DNA of 64,000 nucleotides. Source: Adiantum capillus-veneris (lineage: Eukaryota; Streptophyta; Polypodiopsida; Polypodiales; Pteridaceae). The notes beneath the pieces are model-generated. The model was given only the letters and a program-made list of their open reading frames with translations, searched no databases and was not told the origin of the DNA. The DNA is taken from the NCBI GenBank assembly GCA_014529385.2, contig CM043950.1:68628935-68692934 (forward strand), in the 5' to 3' direction. Positions 1 through 11,507 of the stretch are shown here, in pieces; within the stretch, counting starts at the first letter, position 1, and every line of letters starts with the position of its first letter. The position numbers were made by a program, and so were the translations under genes.

Positions 1-10
1 GGAAGTAAAT

Positions 11-590
11 TTGCCATTGATGACCAACGTAGACCCCATGCTCTTGGAGAGTGTGCACGTGAACACTCCATTCACTGCACCCCCTGACTCTTCACAGCTA
101 TTCCCCTCTGAGGTTATATTACTTGATGGTAGAATCCTTGCCGAAGTGCAAGAGGTTGAGCGATATATCATTGCGGCTAGGAAAAAGAAAATTGAGAGCT
201 TACGCAACGCAGAGCAATGAAGAGAGTTAAAAGCGAAAGCCTCTATGTCAACATCCTTGCTAGGAGAGCAATCGAGTGCTCTTGAATTAGCGACCACTAA
301 GGGTCAACCCATAGAGAGCCACATTGCATCTAGTTCAAAAGACACCCCTAGCACCTCAATCCTAGATGAAGCATTCCTAAATGAGAACTGGGAGTACAAA
401 CTACAAACAGAAACTCTAATCGACCTTTACACAGGTCACACCTATCACATGGGTTAGTTAGATGTCCTACAATCCACAACGGATGCTACTAGTGTGGAGG
501 ATCAACAACAAAGAGTTTGCGACGTCATCCATAGGGTTATTGAGATAGAGAGACGGAACAAGGGGATCCACATGCCTTCAACGGGTCTCA
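11..590 (+). pseudogene. Gypsy family A gag, N-terminal fragment
   Basis: The translated reading frame matches, almost position for position, the N-terminal Gag of the minus-strand family A element at 27274-30225. Shared landmarks are the run DPMLLESVHVN, the segment LNENWEY and the segment YTGHTYH. An in-frame TGA at 218-220 separates the two open stretches (11-217 and 245-457), and a TAG follows at about 457. DNA similarity continues to about 590 (the segment around GINMPSTSLL in the other copy) and then stops abruptly where CACTA-like sequence begins. No enzyme domain is expected here; this is the leading part of a structural Gag. It is a dead fragment cut by the left edge of the window. 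Confidence 0.75.
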
Positions 591-754
591 TGATAATGCA
601 CTCGCTCCGAACGTATTTCACTAAAGAAGGAAGCTTACCGGTTTGAAGTCACACAACTGGCATAAAATGTGTGAGGTATATTTGAAGTGGAATATATCAT
701 AGTGGAGGTTGGTTAAAAAATTCGTGTGTGGACTTTAATATCATTGGTAGACGT

Positions 755-2217
755 GTTTTGTAGTTTATTTTACTGGTGGCCATTGAGGGATGTTTGTCTC
801 CTGACGTCCGTAACACAATCTACAAACTTGCGAAGTTGGTGCAATGGATCTCACAAAAGGAGATCAATGTAGACTCCATACCATTCACCAAACTAAACGT
901 TGTGGAGGTTGTGTGCATGTTTGAGAAACACTTTCCTAATACCATGCTAACCATTCAGGTGCATCTTCTTGTTCACATAGTTGATGAGGTGGAAATAGCT
1001 AGCACAGTACATTCCAGATGGATGTTCTTTTTAGAACATTTCATGAAAACGCTCAAGGGATATGTGTGTCGGAAGGCACATCCGCAGGGTAGCATGGCAG
1101 AAGGTTGGCTGGTATCAGAGTTCCTAGTTTACATTGGAGAGTGGCTAGACGGATTTGATAAAGCCCAAGACACTCTATGGAAAACCATAGATGATGAGCG
1201 TATATCTGGGATTGTCACGTGCAATCTCAGTGTTGAGAAGAAGATGACGGAAGATCTAGAGGCTAAAATCAACCGATTTTGCATGCTTCACAATCTAGTG
1301 ATGTAAAAGTGGATTTCACAATACGAGGATGCAAAGCAAGAGTGACAAAGGACACGAATCGAGTGGAGACGGGGAAGACGATCATCGATGCATTATCGCG
1401 AGGGTCTGGAGAGCCTACCAACATTCATGAAATTAATATGGTTGCACAACCAATTGAAAAGTGCACAATTGTGCCGTGAAGAAGTGACTAAGGCGGAGTG
1501 GGAGTACTCTCGGGGTTGCGAGATCGAGGTAAGTTTGCAATGTATGACTAGAGACATTTTAAATGTTTGAACGGTCACTCATAATCTTTGTTGGTTGTAG
1601 TATAATTCATACACAGCAGCATGGTGTAAAGGTTGACATTTAGGGTGGAACGGATCGACAAAAAGCGTTTTACTCAAGATTGTGGAATCATGGCAAAATT
1701 TGAACAGTCTAGTCGACGACAGTCCTTTGATGCAAATCCTGTGGTGGAACTCACTTACTTTGGCACGCTACAAGAGATTTTGAGGATCGATTATAGAGGA
1801 TTTTTTGTCGACTTGTTTGATGTGCAATGGTTCATGGAGGGTCGCAACGCTACTTTGCGCAGAGGAGACTTTGGTTTCCTTGAGGTGGATTCAACTAAAA
1901 ATGGACCGACCTAAGAGACACTTTCGTACTACCTGGGTATTGTGAACAAGTAAGTCTGTAAATAGTTAACATCCAATTTTAGAAGTAATGTGCTTGGAAG
2001 CTCTCATGTAAGTTATGTGGCTCTGGCAGGTGATATTTCATCCTACAAAGTCTGCATCAAACTAGTGGTACGTCATAGAGGTAGCCCCTCGTAGTGCACG
2101 GACGTATGAGGGCTACCATGTGCCAATCACAGCGGCATCAATGGAGGAGATCGGAGAAGATGCTTAGTCAAAAGCCACTGAGGTGGTGTCAGACGAGCAT
2201 CAAATTAACGTTGGTTA
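755..2217 (+). pseudogene. CACTA (En/Spm) TNP2-type transposase, C-terminal remnant
   Basis: Two domains known from plant CACTA transposases are visible. Residues coded at 776-1306 resemble DUF4218: CMFEKHFPNTMLTIQVHL, then a WMFFLEHFMKTLKGYV segment and the PQGSMAEGWL motif. Residues coded at 1633-1914 resemble DUF4216, with LTYFGTLQEILRIDYRG and DLFDVQWF. Plant-style introns fit the gaps: 1529-1600 (GTAAGT...TTGTAG) and 1950-2029 (GTAAGT...GGCAG). Splicing them joins the expected TNP2 order, and a further acceptor TTTTGTAG lies just before 764. The last exon carries stops (TAG at about 2076). The catalytic N-terminal half is missing and no CACTA terminal repeats are seen, so this is a remnant. 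TNP2 proteins act in the nucleus to cut and move CACTA elements. Confidence 0.75.
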
Positions 2218-2485
2218 ATCTAGTACTTACTTTAGCCCTAGCTCTTGTGTACTTCTCTTAGAGTCAACCTAATAGTCCTTAACTCAATTGCATTTCATTC
2301 AGTACTACGCTTGTTCTAGCTGACAATGTTACAATTCATGATTTTTTTTGCATTTCCTAGAAGATCATGTATGCATCTCACTTATTGCACGCCTACACAT
2401 ACTGTCTTTGAGCTTTCACAATGTTTCTTTTCTTCTGACATAGTTACTCCTATCGTGGATCCCAATGCTGCGCTGTTATATTCCG

Positions 2486-2515
2486 AGGACGGAATCTACA
2501 TTAGGAAGGGGGGCG
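2486..2515 (+). other. Polypurine tract of a family A Gypsy
   Basis: The stretch GGAATCTACATTAGGAAGGG plus GGGGC lies directly before an LTR start. The same sequence precedes the LTR at 23603 and, reverse complemented, the LTR at 25899. It would prime plus-strand DNA synthesis in reverse transcription. It identifies the following LTR as a 3' LTR of a plus-strand element. Confidence 0.7.
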
Positions 2516-2672
2516 TGCAACCCACCGGCGTCCACTTCTAGTAGTCTTGGGCCAGGCTTGTCGGTCCAATAGGAAAAGGGTAGAGTGATCGTCGATGAGA
2601 GGCGCACTCTAATTGGAACATTCAAGGGTTAGTTGGCTAAGCATGGGTGCCCAAGTGTGAATGGGCCAGCTC

Positions 2673-2680
2673 ATATAAAA
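2673..2680 (+). promoter_or_regulatory. Candidate LTR TATA box
   Basis: ATATAAAA lies about 160 bases into the LTR and is conserved in the plus-strand LTR at 23603-24221 (at 23793-23800). The position suits an RNA polymerase II start that defines the U3/R boundary. Function is inferred. Confidence 0.4.
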
Positions 2681-2768
2681 GTCACCTAAACCTAAAAATC
2701 ACTCATTCTCTCATTTGTGCAATTGAAGAGTGCTCTTGCTCCATCTCCATCTTCTTCTTCATCTCCTT

Positions 2769-2780
2769 GTGTGTGTGTGT

Positions 2781-2814
<34 letters not shown>
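2769..2814. repeat. GT then GA microsatellite inside the LTR
   Basis: (GT)n at 2769-2780 is followed by (GA)n at 2784-2814. Every family A LTR in the window has a microsatellite here, of different length. A second GA run at 3045-3069 sits at the LTR end. Confidence 0.9.
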
Positions 2815-2816
<2 letters not shown>

Positions 2817-3211
2817 GACCATTGCGACGATGGCACGCGGTGGTGAGGCGGTTGAGCGCGGCATGGCAGTAGCTCCTTCTTCTTCGCAGCGATGAATCCT
2901 CCACAAAGGCGAGCGTAGGGCGGTAAGTGACACACTCTTGCTCTCTTGAACTTGCTAGATTAGTTTGGTTGTGTGCTTGCAGCCATTTGTGGCTCGCACA
3001 CAGTGTACGGCAAGTCCCTTGCATTGACACATGTGACAGATGCGCAGAGAGAGAGAGAGAGAGAGAGATAGTTCTATTATCGTCCTTGGAGATCAAATAT
3101 GACCTATGGGACCAAATGAACATGTCACGTGGTGTGAGTGGAGGTCATAAGTGACTCTCGATGCTCAAAAATGGCTGAAATGAGCGTCGCAATAGAGAGT
3201 CCACATCGTGG

Positions 3212-3445
3212 TTAGGAGAGGAAGGTATACAGGGGAAGCTCATGGCTGAATATATGAAGAAAAGAGGACCTAATGTGGTCAAAAGCTGAGCACTCAAGTA
3301 GTGTGTGGTACTCACTCTCTCGCACTTGACGAGGGCATAAGGTGCAAAGTCGATGACACTCCTCACCAGTGCCCCAACGTCCTGTCTCGCAGCGTAGAGA
3401 ATGGGAGCTAAGACGAATGGAAGCAATGGTGCGGATCGCACTCAA
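3212..3445 (-). pseudogene. LINE-like C-terminal zinc-finger scrap
   Basis: A short minus-strand frame contains RLCTLCPRQVRESEYHTLLEC followed by SAFDHIR. This Cys-x2-Cys...His-x4-Cys pattern resembles the zf-RVT type segment near the C-terminus of plant LINE ORF2 proteins. It has no flanking reverse transcriptase or tail sequence. I read it as a remnant; similarity to other transposon-linked zinc fingers cannot be excluded. Confidence 0.35.
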
Positions 3446-3642
3446 CGGGATGGGCTCAAGGATGTAGGGATGGGTTCGGTTACCTCATTCGAAGAAGAAG
3501 AGAGATTTGTAGTTTGGGGCAACGTGTGTGGTGTAATGGCTGAAGCGAGAACCGCCAGATTTCTCCCAAGCCGTGATACATTGGCGTTGTAAGAAGGCCT
3601 CATTAACTTGGGAGTCGATCGATGCATCCTTGACCAAGTGAC

Positions 3643-3695
<53 letters not shown>

Positions 3696-4595
3696 GAATA
3701 GAGTATATCAAGGGTAATTACACATTGCTGCTATGGATGACCACACACAAAAGGTTGTCAAAGCGTTGAATTTTTTGTCTTGCAAAAAATCTCATGTCCT
3801 CTCGTCAACTCAAGAACGGGGAAGCTTTCCCCACCCTCGTCACGAAACAATTGTAGGCCCACTTTTTAGATGGGATCTATGGCCAAAAACATGCGTTGAA
3901 GGGCGTGAAGAAATTAGTGAAAATCTTATGTATATTCCAAATTCCAAGGGGACCCTTCTCATTGACGTGACATTTGTTAAAAAAACATTTTTTCAAAAAA
4001 GTGACCGAGTTGTGGTAGGCCTATTTGCTATTTTACAAATTCTTGCTCACACACACAATCAATCTCTCTCTCTCTCTCTCTCTCCATTTGCTATATGGAA
4101 TCCATAAAAGCATGTGTTTTCGAACTATAAACTGGTACAAGAGTGGTGAAGATGGGCTAAGCTCTGGTTGTATGATGCTGAGGAGTAAAGATTGCCAGGT
4201 TTAATGTCTGCTTTGGGATCTTGATAACCAGTGATACTGCTCTTTATTTTTGTATGACTTCCTTTTTCAACCTGGTTTAAATGGTTCAATAGGTTTGCTA
4301 GAAACATTGCTATGTATGAAGGTCACATTTTTTTCCTAGCATCCTTTCCTAAACCACTGATCAAGGATAGGATGTTGGAGGATGTTGTGATGATCCATGC
4401 ACACAGATGAAGAGAGGAGTGCTCAATATTTTGTATAGAATGTAAATAGAAAGCAGATTTCCCCGGTATGAACTAGGCGTGCTTTGTGCACTACAAAAAG
4501 CATGAGGTGAACACGATGTAAACCACATGTGAACTTTTAGTGAACTACATTGCAAAAGACAACTCATAATAATCAAATGGTGCACATTTTTAAAA
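3446..4595. other. Non-coding stretch with microsatellites
   Basis: No convincing gene is visible. The stretch contains a (GA)24 run at 3645-3692 and a (TC)n run at about 4063-4083. Open frames here are short, repeat-driven or without recognisable domains. Confidence 0.6.
3645..3692. repeat. (GA)24 microsatellite
   Basis: An uninterrupted GA dinucleotide run of 48 bases. Confidence 0.97.
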
Positions 4596-4790
4596 GCAGT
4601 GCGATAGCTTAGTGGTTAGGATGATTTTGTGGCAAGAAAGAGGTTGTTAGTTTGAGAAGTGGGCCACACATGTGTGAGGCCTTTTTTTATCCCGGGGAAA
4701 CCAACGACCATAATTGTCCTCGATGATATGATCCCATATGGCAAGGGGGTGACCCAGTGTTCGGGAAAATGTGTCTCAGCTTAATATCGT
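4596..4790 (+). mobile_element. Candidate tRNA-derived SINE (degenerate)
   Basis: TAGCTTAGTGG at 4605-4615 fits the RNA polymerase III A-box consensus. A weak B-box-like GTTAGTTTGAG follows at 4646-4656, a normal distance downstream. A tRNA-like context (GTGCGATAGCTTAGTGGTTA) starts the segment. No clear A-tail or target-site duplication was found, and the 3' limit is a guess. A chance match or an old tRNA pseudogene is possible. Confidence 0.35.
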
Positions 4791-5331
4791 GTCGTTTTCA
4801 ATTTCCAAAATGCCGGTTGAGCACAAGGGGAAAAGGAGAAATTCCGCCCCAAAATAGAGAAAAATAGTGTAAGAATCTAAAAAAGTAACCTAATTTTCCT
4901 CTTGGCAAATTCAAGGAAAGGCATTTTGTATGTTTGGGAAAATGATTTTTCCCGAACAGTGGGGTGACCAGTAGTGCAAACAGAGGCTACTAATGTCTAA
5001 AGAAACTAGATGAAGTTCACCTGATGCCTTGCAAGTCGTACATCCATTTTCGACATGTGAGGAAGAAGGTCGCTGGCTTGAAATAAACCGCAAACCAGCA
5101 GCTGGATAGGGCTGCCATGTGGACTTGCGCGCATGGGGTGGCAGCGCTATGGCTGGACTGATCGCAATTCACAGCTCGTACAGCTCCACAGCTCCTTCAC
5201 AATGCACATGTTAGGAAAAAGAGAACCACGCGCCACGAAGCGTACCGCATCTAGCCTCTCAGCTGAGCCGGCCTCAGAGTCAGCTAGGCCTAGCTCTAAT
5301 ATTTAAGTAACCCAGGGCAGCTTCAAAGTTC
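4791..5331. other. Non-coding flank of the LINE insertion
   Basis: I see no gene or element here. The last part, up to CAAAGTAACTTCAG, is the LINE insertion target. Confidence 0.5.
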
Positions 5332-5570
5332 AAAGTAACTTCAGTTTGGCACCATACATGGGAGAGAGAGAGCGCTCTAGCGCAACCCTAGCTATGGGGG
5401 GTTAGCTGGAGAGTAGGTGCTAAGGTGTGCCCTTTGAGGCCACATCCCCTCCACTCTTTATGATGACCTCTCCCCTTTTGTTACCCCCTAATGCATGACA
5501 CCCCACGAACCTACTCCCTCACCGTACCCTCGTCCTCTCAAACTCTCCCTGCACAAGCGAAGCTTGTAAG

Positions 5571-6944
5571 TTGTCCTCGTATCAAGAAGTTCTTCAGGCA
5601 CTCCCCCAGGGCTTGACACAGAGGCTCAAAGCCACCATCACAGTGGGAGGAGATGGAACTCCCGCATCGTCCCTTCATTTCAAAACGGTAGCAGAAGTGT
5701 GTGGCAAAGCTCATCTCGTAGGCTCCTACAAGCAAAAAGATAGACTGCCCGAGGTCATTCTCGAGGAAGAAAGCTTTGGACCTACTGCTAGAGGCCGTGC
5801 GCCAAGTCTCCAAGGTAAGCCCCATGTCACACTCCCTGCTTCTCAAATTAAAAAAAACAGAAAGATTTGGAAGAACGGGCCCTTATTGGGCTGCTGTGGG
5901 GCTGGACCCCGCCCGCCTGTAGATATCCTCAGGAATTGGATTAGGAACCAGTGGAGTGTCCTTGCCACAGAGGTAGAAACCATTCAGGCCTTGGCCAAGG
6001 TGCACTACCTATTCTCTACTTTCTTCAAGACAGCAGAGATGGCTTTCTCTATTCTTAGTCATGGCCAGTGGATAATTAGGTCCTCCCCATTGAGCTTGTT
6101 CCACTAGAACAAAGATTTCAATCCGGACCGCTCTGCCTTGGTGAACTACCTTGTATCGGTAGAGTTCCCTAATCTCCTGATGCATTATCACGCTCATCTG
6201 GCCGAAATAGGGTCTCCTCTGGGCAAAGTCCTAGGGTGGAGGTAGAAGACCAACTATATCCCATCTTGGCATCCTCAGGTTCTTATAGAAATGGACATTT
6301 ATGTTGACCTCCCCTCCTCCATTGACATCTTCACCAATGATGGTGAACTGTTTGAACAGGAGATACTCTACAAGTATCTTCCCAACACTTGCTTCCAATG
6401 TGGAGCTAAATCTCACTTTGTGAGGAACTGCCTTATCAAATTTCCCCCGACCCCGCAGGAATCGACACCAAAAAAAGAAAAACAGGGTAAAGAAGGAGAA
6501 ACTGAGGGCTTCACCACAGTAACCCATGCTAGAGGTAAAACAACTTCTCATAATAATGATAAGGGAAGGGACAAACAAAAGGAAAAAGGCAAGGACTGGC
6601 AGCCTAATCGGTTTGTTGTACTGGCCCCCTTGACTGGCTTTGATGAGAATGACTTTCAAAAGTCAGAAGTATCCAAAACAGATGTTGAAGAATCATTGCC
6701 CACCGACTTGGAATCTCAGGTCAACAAAATGGATGCCGACATGATCATTGATATGAACCTGGCCTTCCCTCTGCCTGACATCGCCAATAAGGAAAATGTC
6801 CCCCCTTCCCCTCCCCCCCCCCCCCCCCCCCCCCCCCCCCCGACACCAATGGACATCCAGAAAGATAACAAAAGGGCTCATGATCAAGCCTTGCAAAATT
6901 TGACCAAGTCCCCACCTGGGAAATCCGAAAAGGACAAAAAATAG
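5571..6944 (+). pseudogene. LINE ORF1 (DUF4283-like, zinc knuckle)
   Basis: One frame runs from 5571 to the stop at 6942-6944 with two in-frame TAG stops, at 6105-6107 and about 6245. The first half fits the DUF4283 region of plant LINE ORF1: MAFSILSHGQWIIRSSPLSL then FNPDRSALVNYLVSVEFPNL. A CX2CX4HX4C zinc knuckle, CFQCGAKSHFVRNC, follows at about 6391-6432. The tail is lysine-rich, then proline-rich because of a 29-base C run. ORF1 proteins bind the element RNA. The start is uncertain; 5571 is the first in-frame ATG after the leader. ORF2 begins 5 bases downstream. Confidence 0.75.
6813..6841. repeat. Poly-C tract in LINE ORF1
   Basis: A run of 29 C residues encodes a polyproline stretch. 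Its length is likely unstable and prone to sequencing error, which could itself create frameshifts. Confidence 0.9.
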
Positions 6945-6949
6945 CATAA

Positions 6950-9900
6950 ATGAAAGTTCTTAATTGGAACATAAAGGGGCTAACCGACCCCTGCAAGTCT
7001 CGCAAAATCAAAGCATGGGTTGTGGATAATCCAATCGACATCATCACACTCCAATGTCAATGGAGATGATCTAGTAAGGCGCCTAAAGGAAGTATCTACC
7101 TCCCTCAGATGGTTTACCTCCTCTCACTCTCGGGGGAGGCATTGCTTTAGGTATCCCTGTTGGGTGGCTCCCTCAGAATCCTAGGGTGCTAGGGGGGGGA
7201 GCACTGGGTAGCAGTCCCCAGCTATGCCCTATTTCTAGCCACTTTAGTCTCGGTTTATGCAGCAGGTTCGTCAGCACAAAGAACTCAAATGTAGTTTGAT
7301 CTCTCTATTTTAAAGGGGGACATCTTCTCGTTGGGGACTTCAATATGGTCGAAAACCCGCGTGACAGATTCCTAGGTAAAGGCATGGTCATCAATGGTGG
7401 AGAGAAGGTGGTCCGGGACAAGATGAAGGACCTCTTAGAGCTGTGGGAAAGTGGAGAGACATGAGTTTTCTCATGGCAGAACTATTCCAGAGGGAGTCTG
7501 GCTAGAAAAGCAAGACTGGACCGCTGCTATGTATCTCTTCCGTTGTCTAACTCCTTCAATAGAATCAAGAGTAGAATCAACAGATCACTACCCAGTGACC
7601 ACTGTCATCGACCAAAAAGCGAACAAGATTAGGAACCAGTGGTTCCACATAGACCCTTCCTTGTTCCACCTCCCCATTGTTCAAGCTGCAATGGAAAGAA
7701 TATGGACATATAACTTTGCTAGAGCAGAGACCAGCAGCAACTTGGTCTTCAACCGTCAAGGAGACTCAGAGCTGTCTGTCAAAATTTTGCAAGGAAATCT
7801 CTCAAATACGTCGATCTCGTAGGGATCTTATCTACAACTCGTTCCTTCTCTTAGAAGCAGGGCCACCCAGAGCAAGTCTACTCGGTCCTCAATAACTGAC
7901 CTACAAGCCAAACTCAAAAATGAAGAAGACATTGCCTCCAAACATTCATCCATCTTCTTTAGAGAATAGTGGGCAGGAAAAATTGACAAGCCCTCTAAGC
8001 AGATGTTCAAAATCCTTAACAAAAAGCAAATCCATGAGTCCTCCCCGCTGTTTGTGGCATCCGATGCCTCCATCCAAAATGAAACTTAAAATCTTGAGTT
8101 CACTCGGACCCACTTCAAAGCATTGTTCAGTCCCAAGGAAATTATCTCCCCTCAAGTGACTCAAGCTAGAGAAGAAATTTGGAAATTTAGATAGAAGGTG
8201 ATCCCTCGAGAAGACAGTTTCCGAGCTGATCTCCCCTTTTCAATTTCGGAAATCAAGGCTGCAGTCGAGTCACTGGCTCTTAACAAATCTCCTGGCATAG
8301 ACGGCCTACCGTTGGAGTTTTTCCAAATGTTTAAAGACACCCTTGCCCCCTACCTCTTGAAAGTTTGGGACGAAGCTTTTAGGTACCAGGCTCTCCCGTT
8401 CTCTGTCAACATGGGGATCAAACTTTTGCATAAGAAAGTTGCCAAGGAAAACCTGTCTAATTGGAGACCTCTCACGATGCTCAACACCTACTATAAATTT
8501 TTTGCCAAAGTGGTTGCTCTTCGGATAACCCCCATCCTTATGAAATGGATTTGTTCAGAACAAGAAGGCTTTATAAAAGAAAGGAGGTTCATTGAGGCAG
8601 TCATTGCTCTCTGGGAAGGAATCAAATATGCTGAAGACTTGGGTTTGGATTATGTATTCATCAATTGACTTTGACAAAGCTTATGACCACCTCGAATAGT
8701 CCTTTATCTTACTTAGGCTGGAAAAGATGGGCTTTGGAAAGGGGTTGATCCGATATGTAACCACTTTTTTTGCACATGCTAGAGCGAGATTCTCTCCTAA
8801 TGGAGCTCTATCTGAATACTTTGCGCTCAATAGGTCTATTAGACAGGGCTGCCCCTTGACCCCCCTTCTGTTTGCTGTTAGTGCAGATGGCCTCAACTGC
8901 CTGGTCAAATGGAAGATGGCATAGGGTATTATTAAAGGTATTCCCTTGCCAAACAGTGACAACCAACAATGTCTTTCTCAATTTGTTGATGACACAAATG
9001 CCTTGCTAAGCAACAATGATAACTCGCTGCTAGAATTCTGGTCGGCAATGGAAATCTTTTGCTCTACTTGTGGTTCTTGAATCAATCACAACAAGAAAGG
9101 GATCAGATCCTCTCAGTCCCTGCTGCCGGGTTGGATTCTCAATCAAGGATGCTCTATTATTAAAGAGGGTGAAGTCTTTAGGCTGCTAGGCATCCCCTTT
9201 GGATTCAAGGTCTCCCTAAGACAAACCTGGGATTGGGTGCTAGAATGTTTCAGGGCCAAGTTGCTGGAAAGATGGAAAGGCTTCAAGGGCTCACTAGCTG
9301 GAAGAGTCATTGTAATTAATCATTTTCTTTCAACTTATATTTTGTTTTTTCTCATTTGCTAGCATCCTCTTGACTCTCATCTGAGTGTCATAAGCAAATA
9401 CTACGGGAGCTTCCTTTGGGGAGGTGATCCGTTTAAGAAAGCTACAGCCAAAGTACGGTGGGATATTTGTTGTCTTCCTGTTGTAAAAGGGGGCCTAGGA
9501 GTGAAAAAAATCAAACAAGTGGGTAGATAAAATCACTGTCAAACTCCTCATCCGTGCCCTAGAAGATACCAGTCAAGAATGGATGCTCCTCTTGTTTAGG
9601 AAAATAAATAACTTTGCTCTGGCTAGCTAGAAGCCATGGCAGAAATGAGTTGGATCACTATTTTTTTTGGGCCCTTTCCCCATCGAGGCTAAAGGGTCAG
9701 ACCTATTGGTATCTCTGTGGCCTGGAATAGGGCAAGGACTAATCTATCTATCTTTTGGGGGAATAACATAGCTAATGCATTACGGCAATATGGCTCCATT
9801 TGGTGGCCTCTCTCCCCCCTACCTCCTATCTCTAACACTCAGATAAGGATGGCACTTCGATGTCATAACAAAGGTATTACCACTTGGGGTGTTCTTTGGA

Positions 9901-10714
9901 AGCTCTCTCTTAAAATATTGTGTCCCACTCACTGCCTTTGGTTGGAAAGGTGGGTTCAAACTCTAACACCCACAATTGGTGCTAGGTGACACCACCCCCT
10001 CACTACATAGCACTTTAAACAAATGTTCTAACGTCAGTCTAAACAGGAGGCAATGGATTTTCAAATTCAAAAAGATCTGGGACGCTTCAATTCAACCAAA
10101 AAAATCAGTCCTCCTGTGTCTCATTCTCCACAAAGCCATTTGGACAGGGGAGAAAAGTCTCAAGGCATGCCTATCCACAGGAATCTGTCTCATATGCAAT
10201 GTAGAAGTGGAGTCCATTTCTCATTTATTTCTAAAATGTCCTTAGTCTACTTCATTCTATCCCCATTAACTGTTGTGCTCAAACAACCTGTGTCTTGGAG
10301 ACAACTTCTACTAGGCGACTCTGTCGGTGTTCTGCCTGCTTTTGGAACTGCACTAGGGTAAATTTTTTATGGATTATCTAGAAATTGAGAAACTGTCATG
10401 TGTTTAATGTGGCTTACCGGGCTCCTAGCCTGAAAGTGTTGTTTGTGGACTTCAATCTACAGGTGTTCAAAACTAAAGTCAATGAAGCCAACCTTTACTA
10501 TCTAAGGAAGTGGATCATCAAGGATGCAAAAAAAGCTCACCTATTTTTGGAGGCAGAGGATCTAAAGCTCCCCATTAATAAAAAGAAGTTAGCTGAAATC
10601 AAGAATATGCTAGCTGCGAACCTAGAATCCTCCCGTGCGGCTTTTGAGGTCATTTTCAAAGCCAAAAGCTTCATTGAGAAGATTCAAGGAATGATCGACT
10701 CTCTTAAGGACTGA
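6950..10714 (+). pseudogene. LINE ORF2: endonuclease and reverse transcriptase (broken)
   Basis: The frame opens with MKVLNWNIKGL, the start of an APE-type endonuclease; GDFNMVE appears at about 7337-7357. Reverse transcriptase sequence covers roughly 8198-9000, with NKSPGIDGLPLEFF, NWRPLTMLNTYYK, RQGCPLTPLLFAV and the catalytic FVDD at about 8981-8992. A zf-RVT-like segment (CLICNVEVESISHLFLKC) lies at about 10190-10245. The last open stretch, 10385-10714, is a lysine-rich C-terminus. At least five frameshifts or stops break it, and the endonuclease QE motif is lost. The product would nick target DNA and copy element RNA in place. Confidence 0.82.
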
Positions 10715-10934
10715 TGACTGTTAAGATGTTTATGTTCAGCTTGTTCGGCCTTAGCTGTTTTGGATCTAGTTAAAAGAACTTTATGAATCTGTTTTGTAAA
10801 GGGAGAGTCTCCCTGGTATGGGCATGGTCTCGAACATGGAATACTGGTGTCTCATGGTGCACATATTGCTACACTGTAATTTTGTCCCGTTTCTCCTGTT
10901 AATATAACTTTCACCGCTTTGTTGGAAAAAAAAG
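10715..10934 (+). other. LINE 3' UTR and A-rich tail
   Basis: About 200 non-coding bases end in GTTGGAAAAAAAAG just before the second copy of the target-site duplication. The tail is short, as in old plant LINE copies. Confidence 0.7.
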
Positions 10935-10947
10935 AAAGTAACTTCAG

Positions 10948-11507
10948 CTTGTGTCCACCCTCTAGCCTTGCCTACAACTAGCAGTCTAGCACAACAACTC
11001 GCTTTTCAAGCAGGCATAACCTCGGTCCTCCTATACTCTCATAATCTGTAGGTAGGCTGTGTTGTGTGTGTCTCAAATTTCAATTACAAGTGTGCCTTTT
11101 GGGAAAGAGGTCCCCTAACTTGCAAAGTGGACGGGCACGTCGTGCGTCGGGCATGCACCTACTACACTACATGTGATTAATCTTTTAGTTCAAGACAAGT
11201 TACAACTAAGCTATATCTGAATCCATGGCGACACAGTGCAGTGAAAGGAACAGTCAAAAAAATACATGAGATTGAGAGCACGTACAAAGTTTAATTAGCC
11301 TTGCTAATCCCGTCGAAGTCGATATTATCCAAGTGGAAACCGATCTGAAATGTCCATCGTGTACGGAATTCCTTAATCCCTTGTATCCGAAGCGATTATG
11401 GGTAGAATTTCGTTCGACCGTAATCGATTTTGAGAAATAACGTCACTTTGAACTCCCCTTGAGATGCTTTATAAAATTTCTGATTTTCTGCCGATAATAC
11501 ACAGAGA
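10948..11507. other. Non-coding DNA between LINE and family A Gypsy
   Basis: No gene, LTR or repeat was recognised. It presumably includes the flank into which the LINE inserted, and a lost 5' part of the family A element may begin inside it. Confidence 0.5.

Larger units (their letters stand above)
2516..3046 (+). repeat. 3' LTR of Gypsy family A (diverged copy)
   Basis: This region aligns with the family A LTRs at 23603-24221, 25313-25899 and 30992-31582 from about 2555 onward. Shared parts include CTTGTCGGTCCAATAGGAAA, the TATA-like ATATAAAA at 2673-2680, a GT/GA microsatellite and AGTCCCTTGCATTGACAC near the end. Its first 40 bases differ and about 70 bases present in the other copies are missing. 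It begins TG and ends CA at 3046, next to a GA repeat. Confidence 0.7.
5332..10947 (+). mobile_element. Full-length degenerate LINE (non-LTR retrotransposon)
   Basis: The 13-base sequence AAAGTAACTTCAG occurs at 5332-5344 and again at 10935-10947, immediately after an A-rich tail. This is a target-site duplication bounding the element at about 5345-10934. Inside, in order, are a short 5' leader, ORF1 with a zinc knuckle, ORF2 with endonuclease, reverse transcriptase and a C-terminal zinc finger, a 3' UTR and the A-tail. This is the standard plant L1-type layout. Both ORFs carry stops and frameshifts, so the copy is inactive, but its ends are intact. Confidence 0.88.

Noticed and set aside
2692-3123. 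Antisense frame of 143 codons in the family A LTR
   Set aside because: It lies in an LTR, is dominated by Ser-Leu and Thr-His repeats from the GA/GT tract, and the matching frames in other LTR copies differ in extent.
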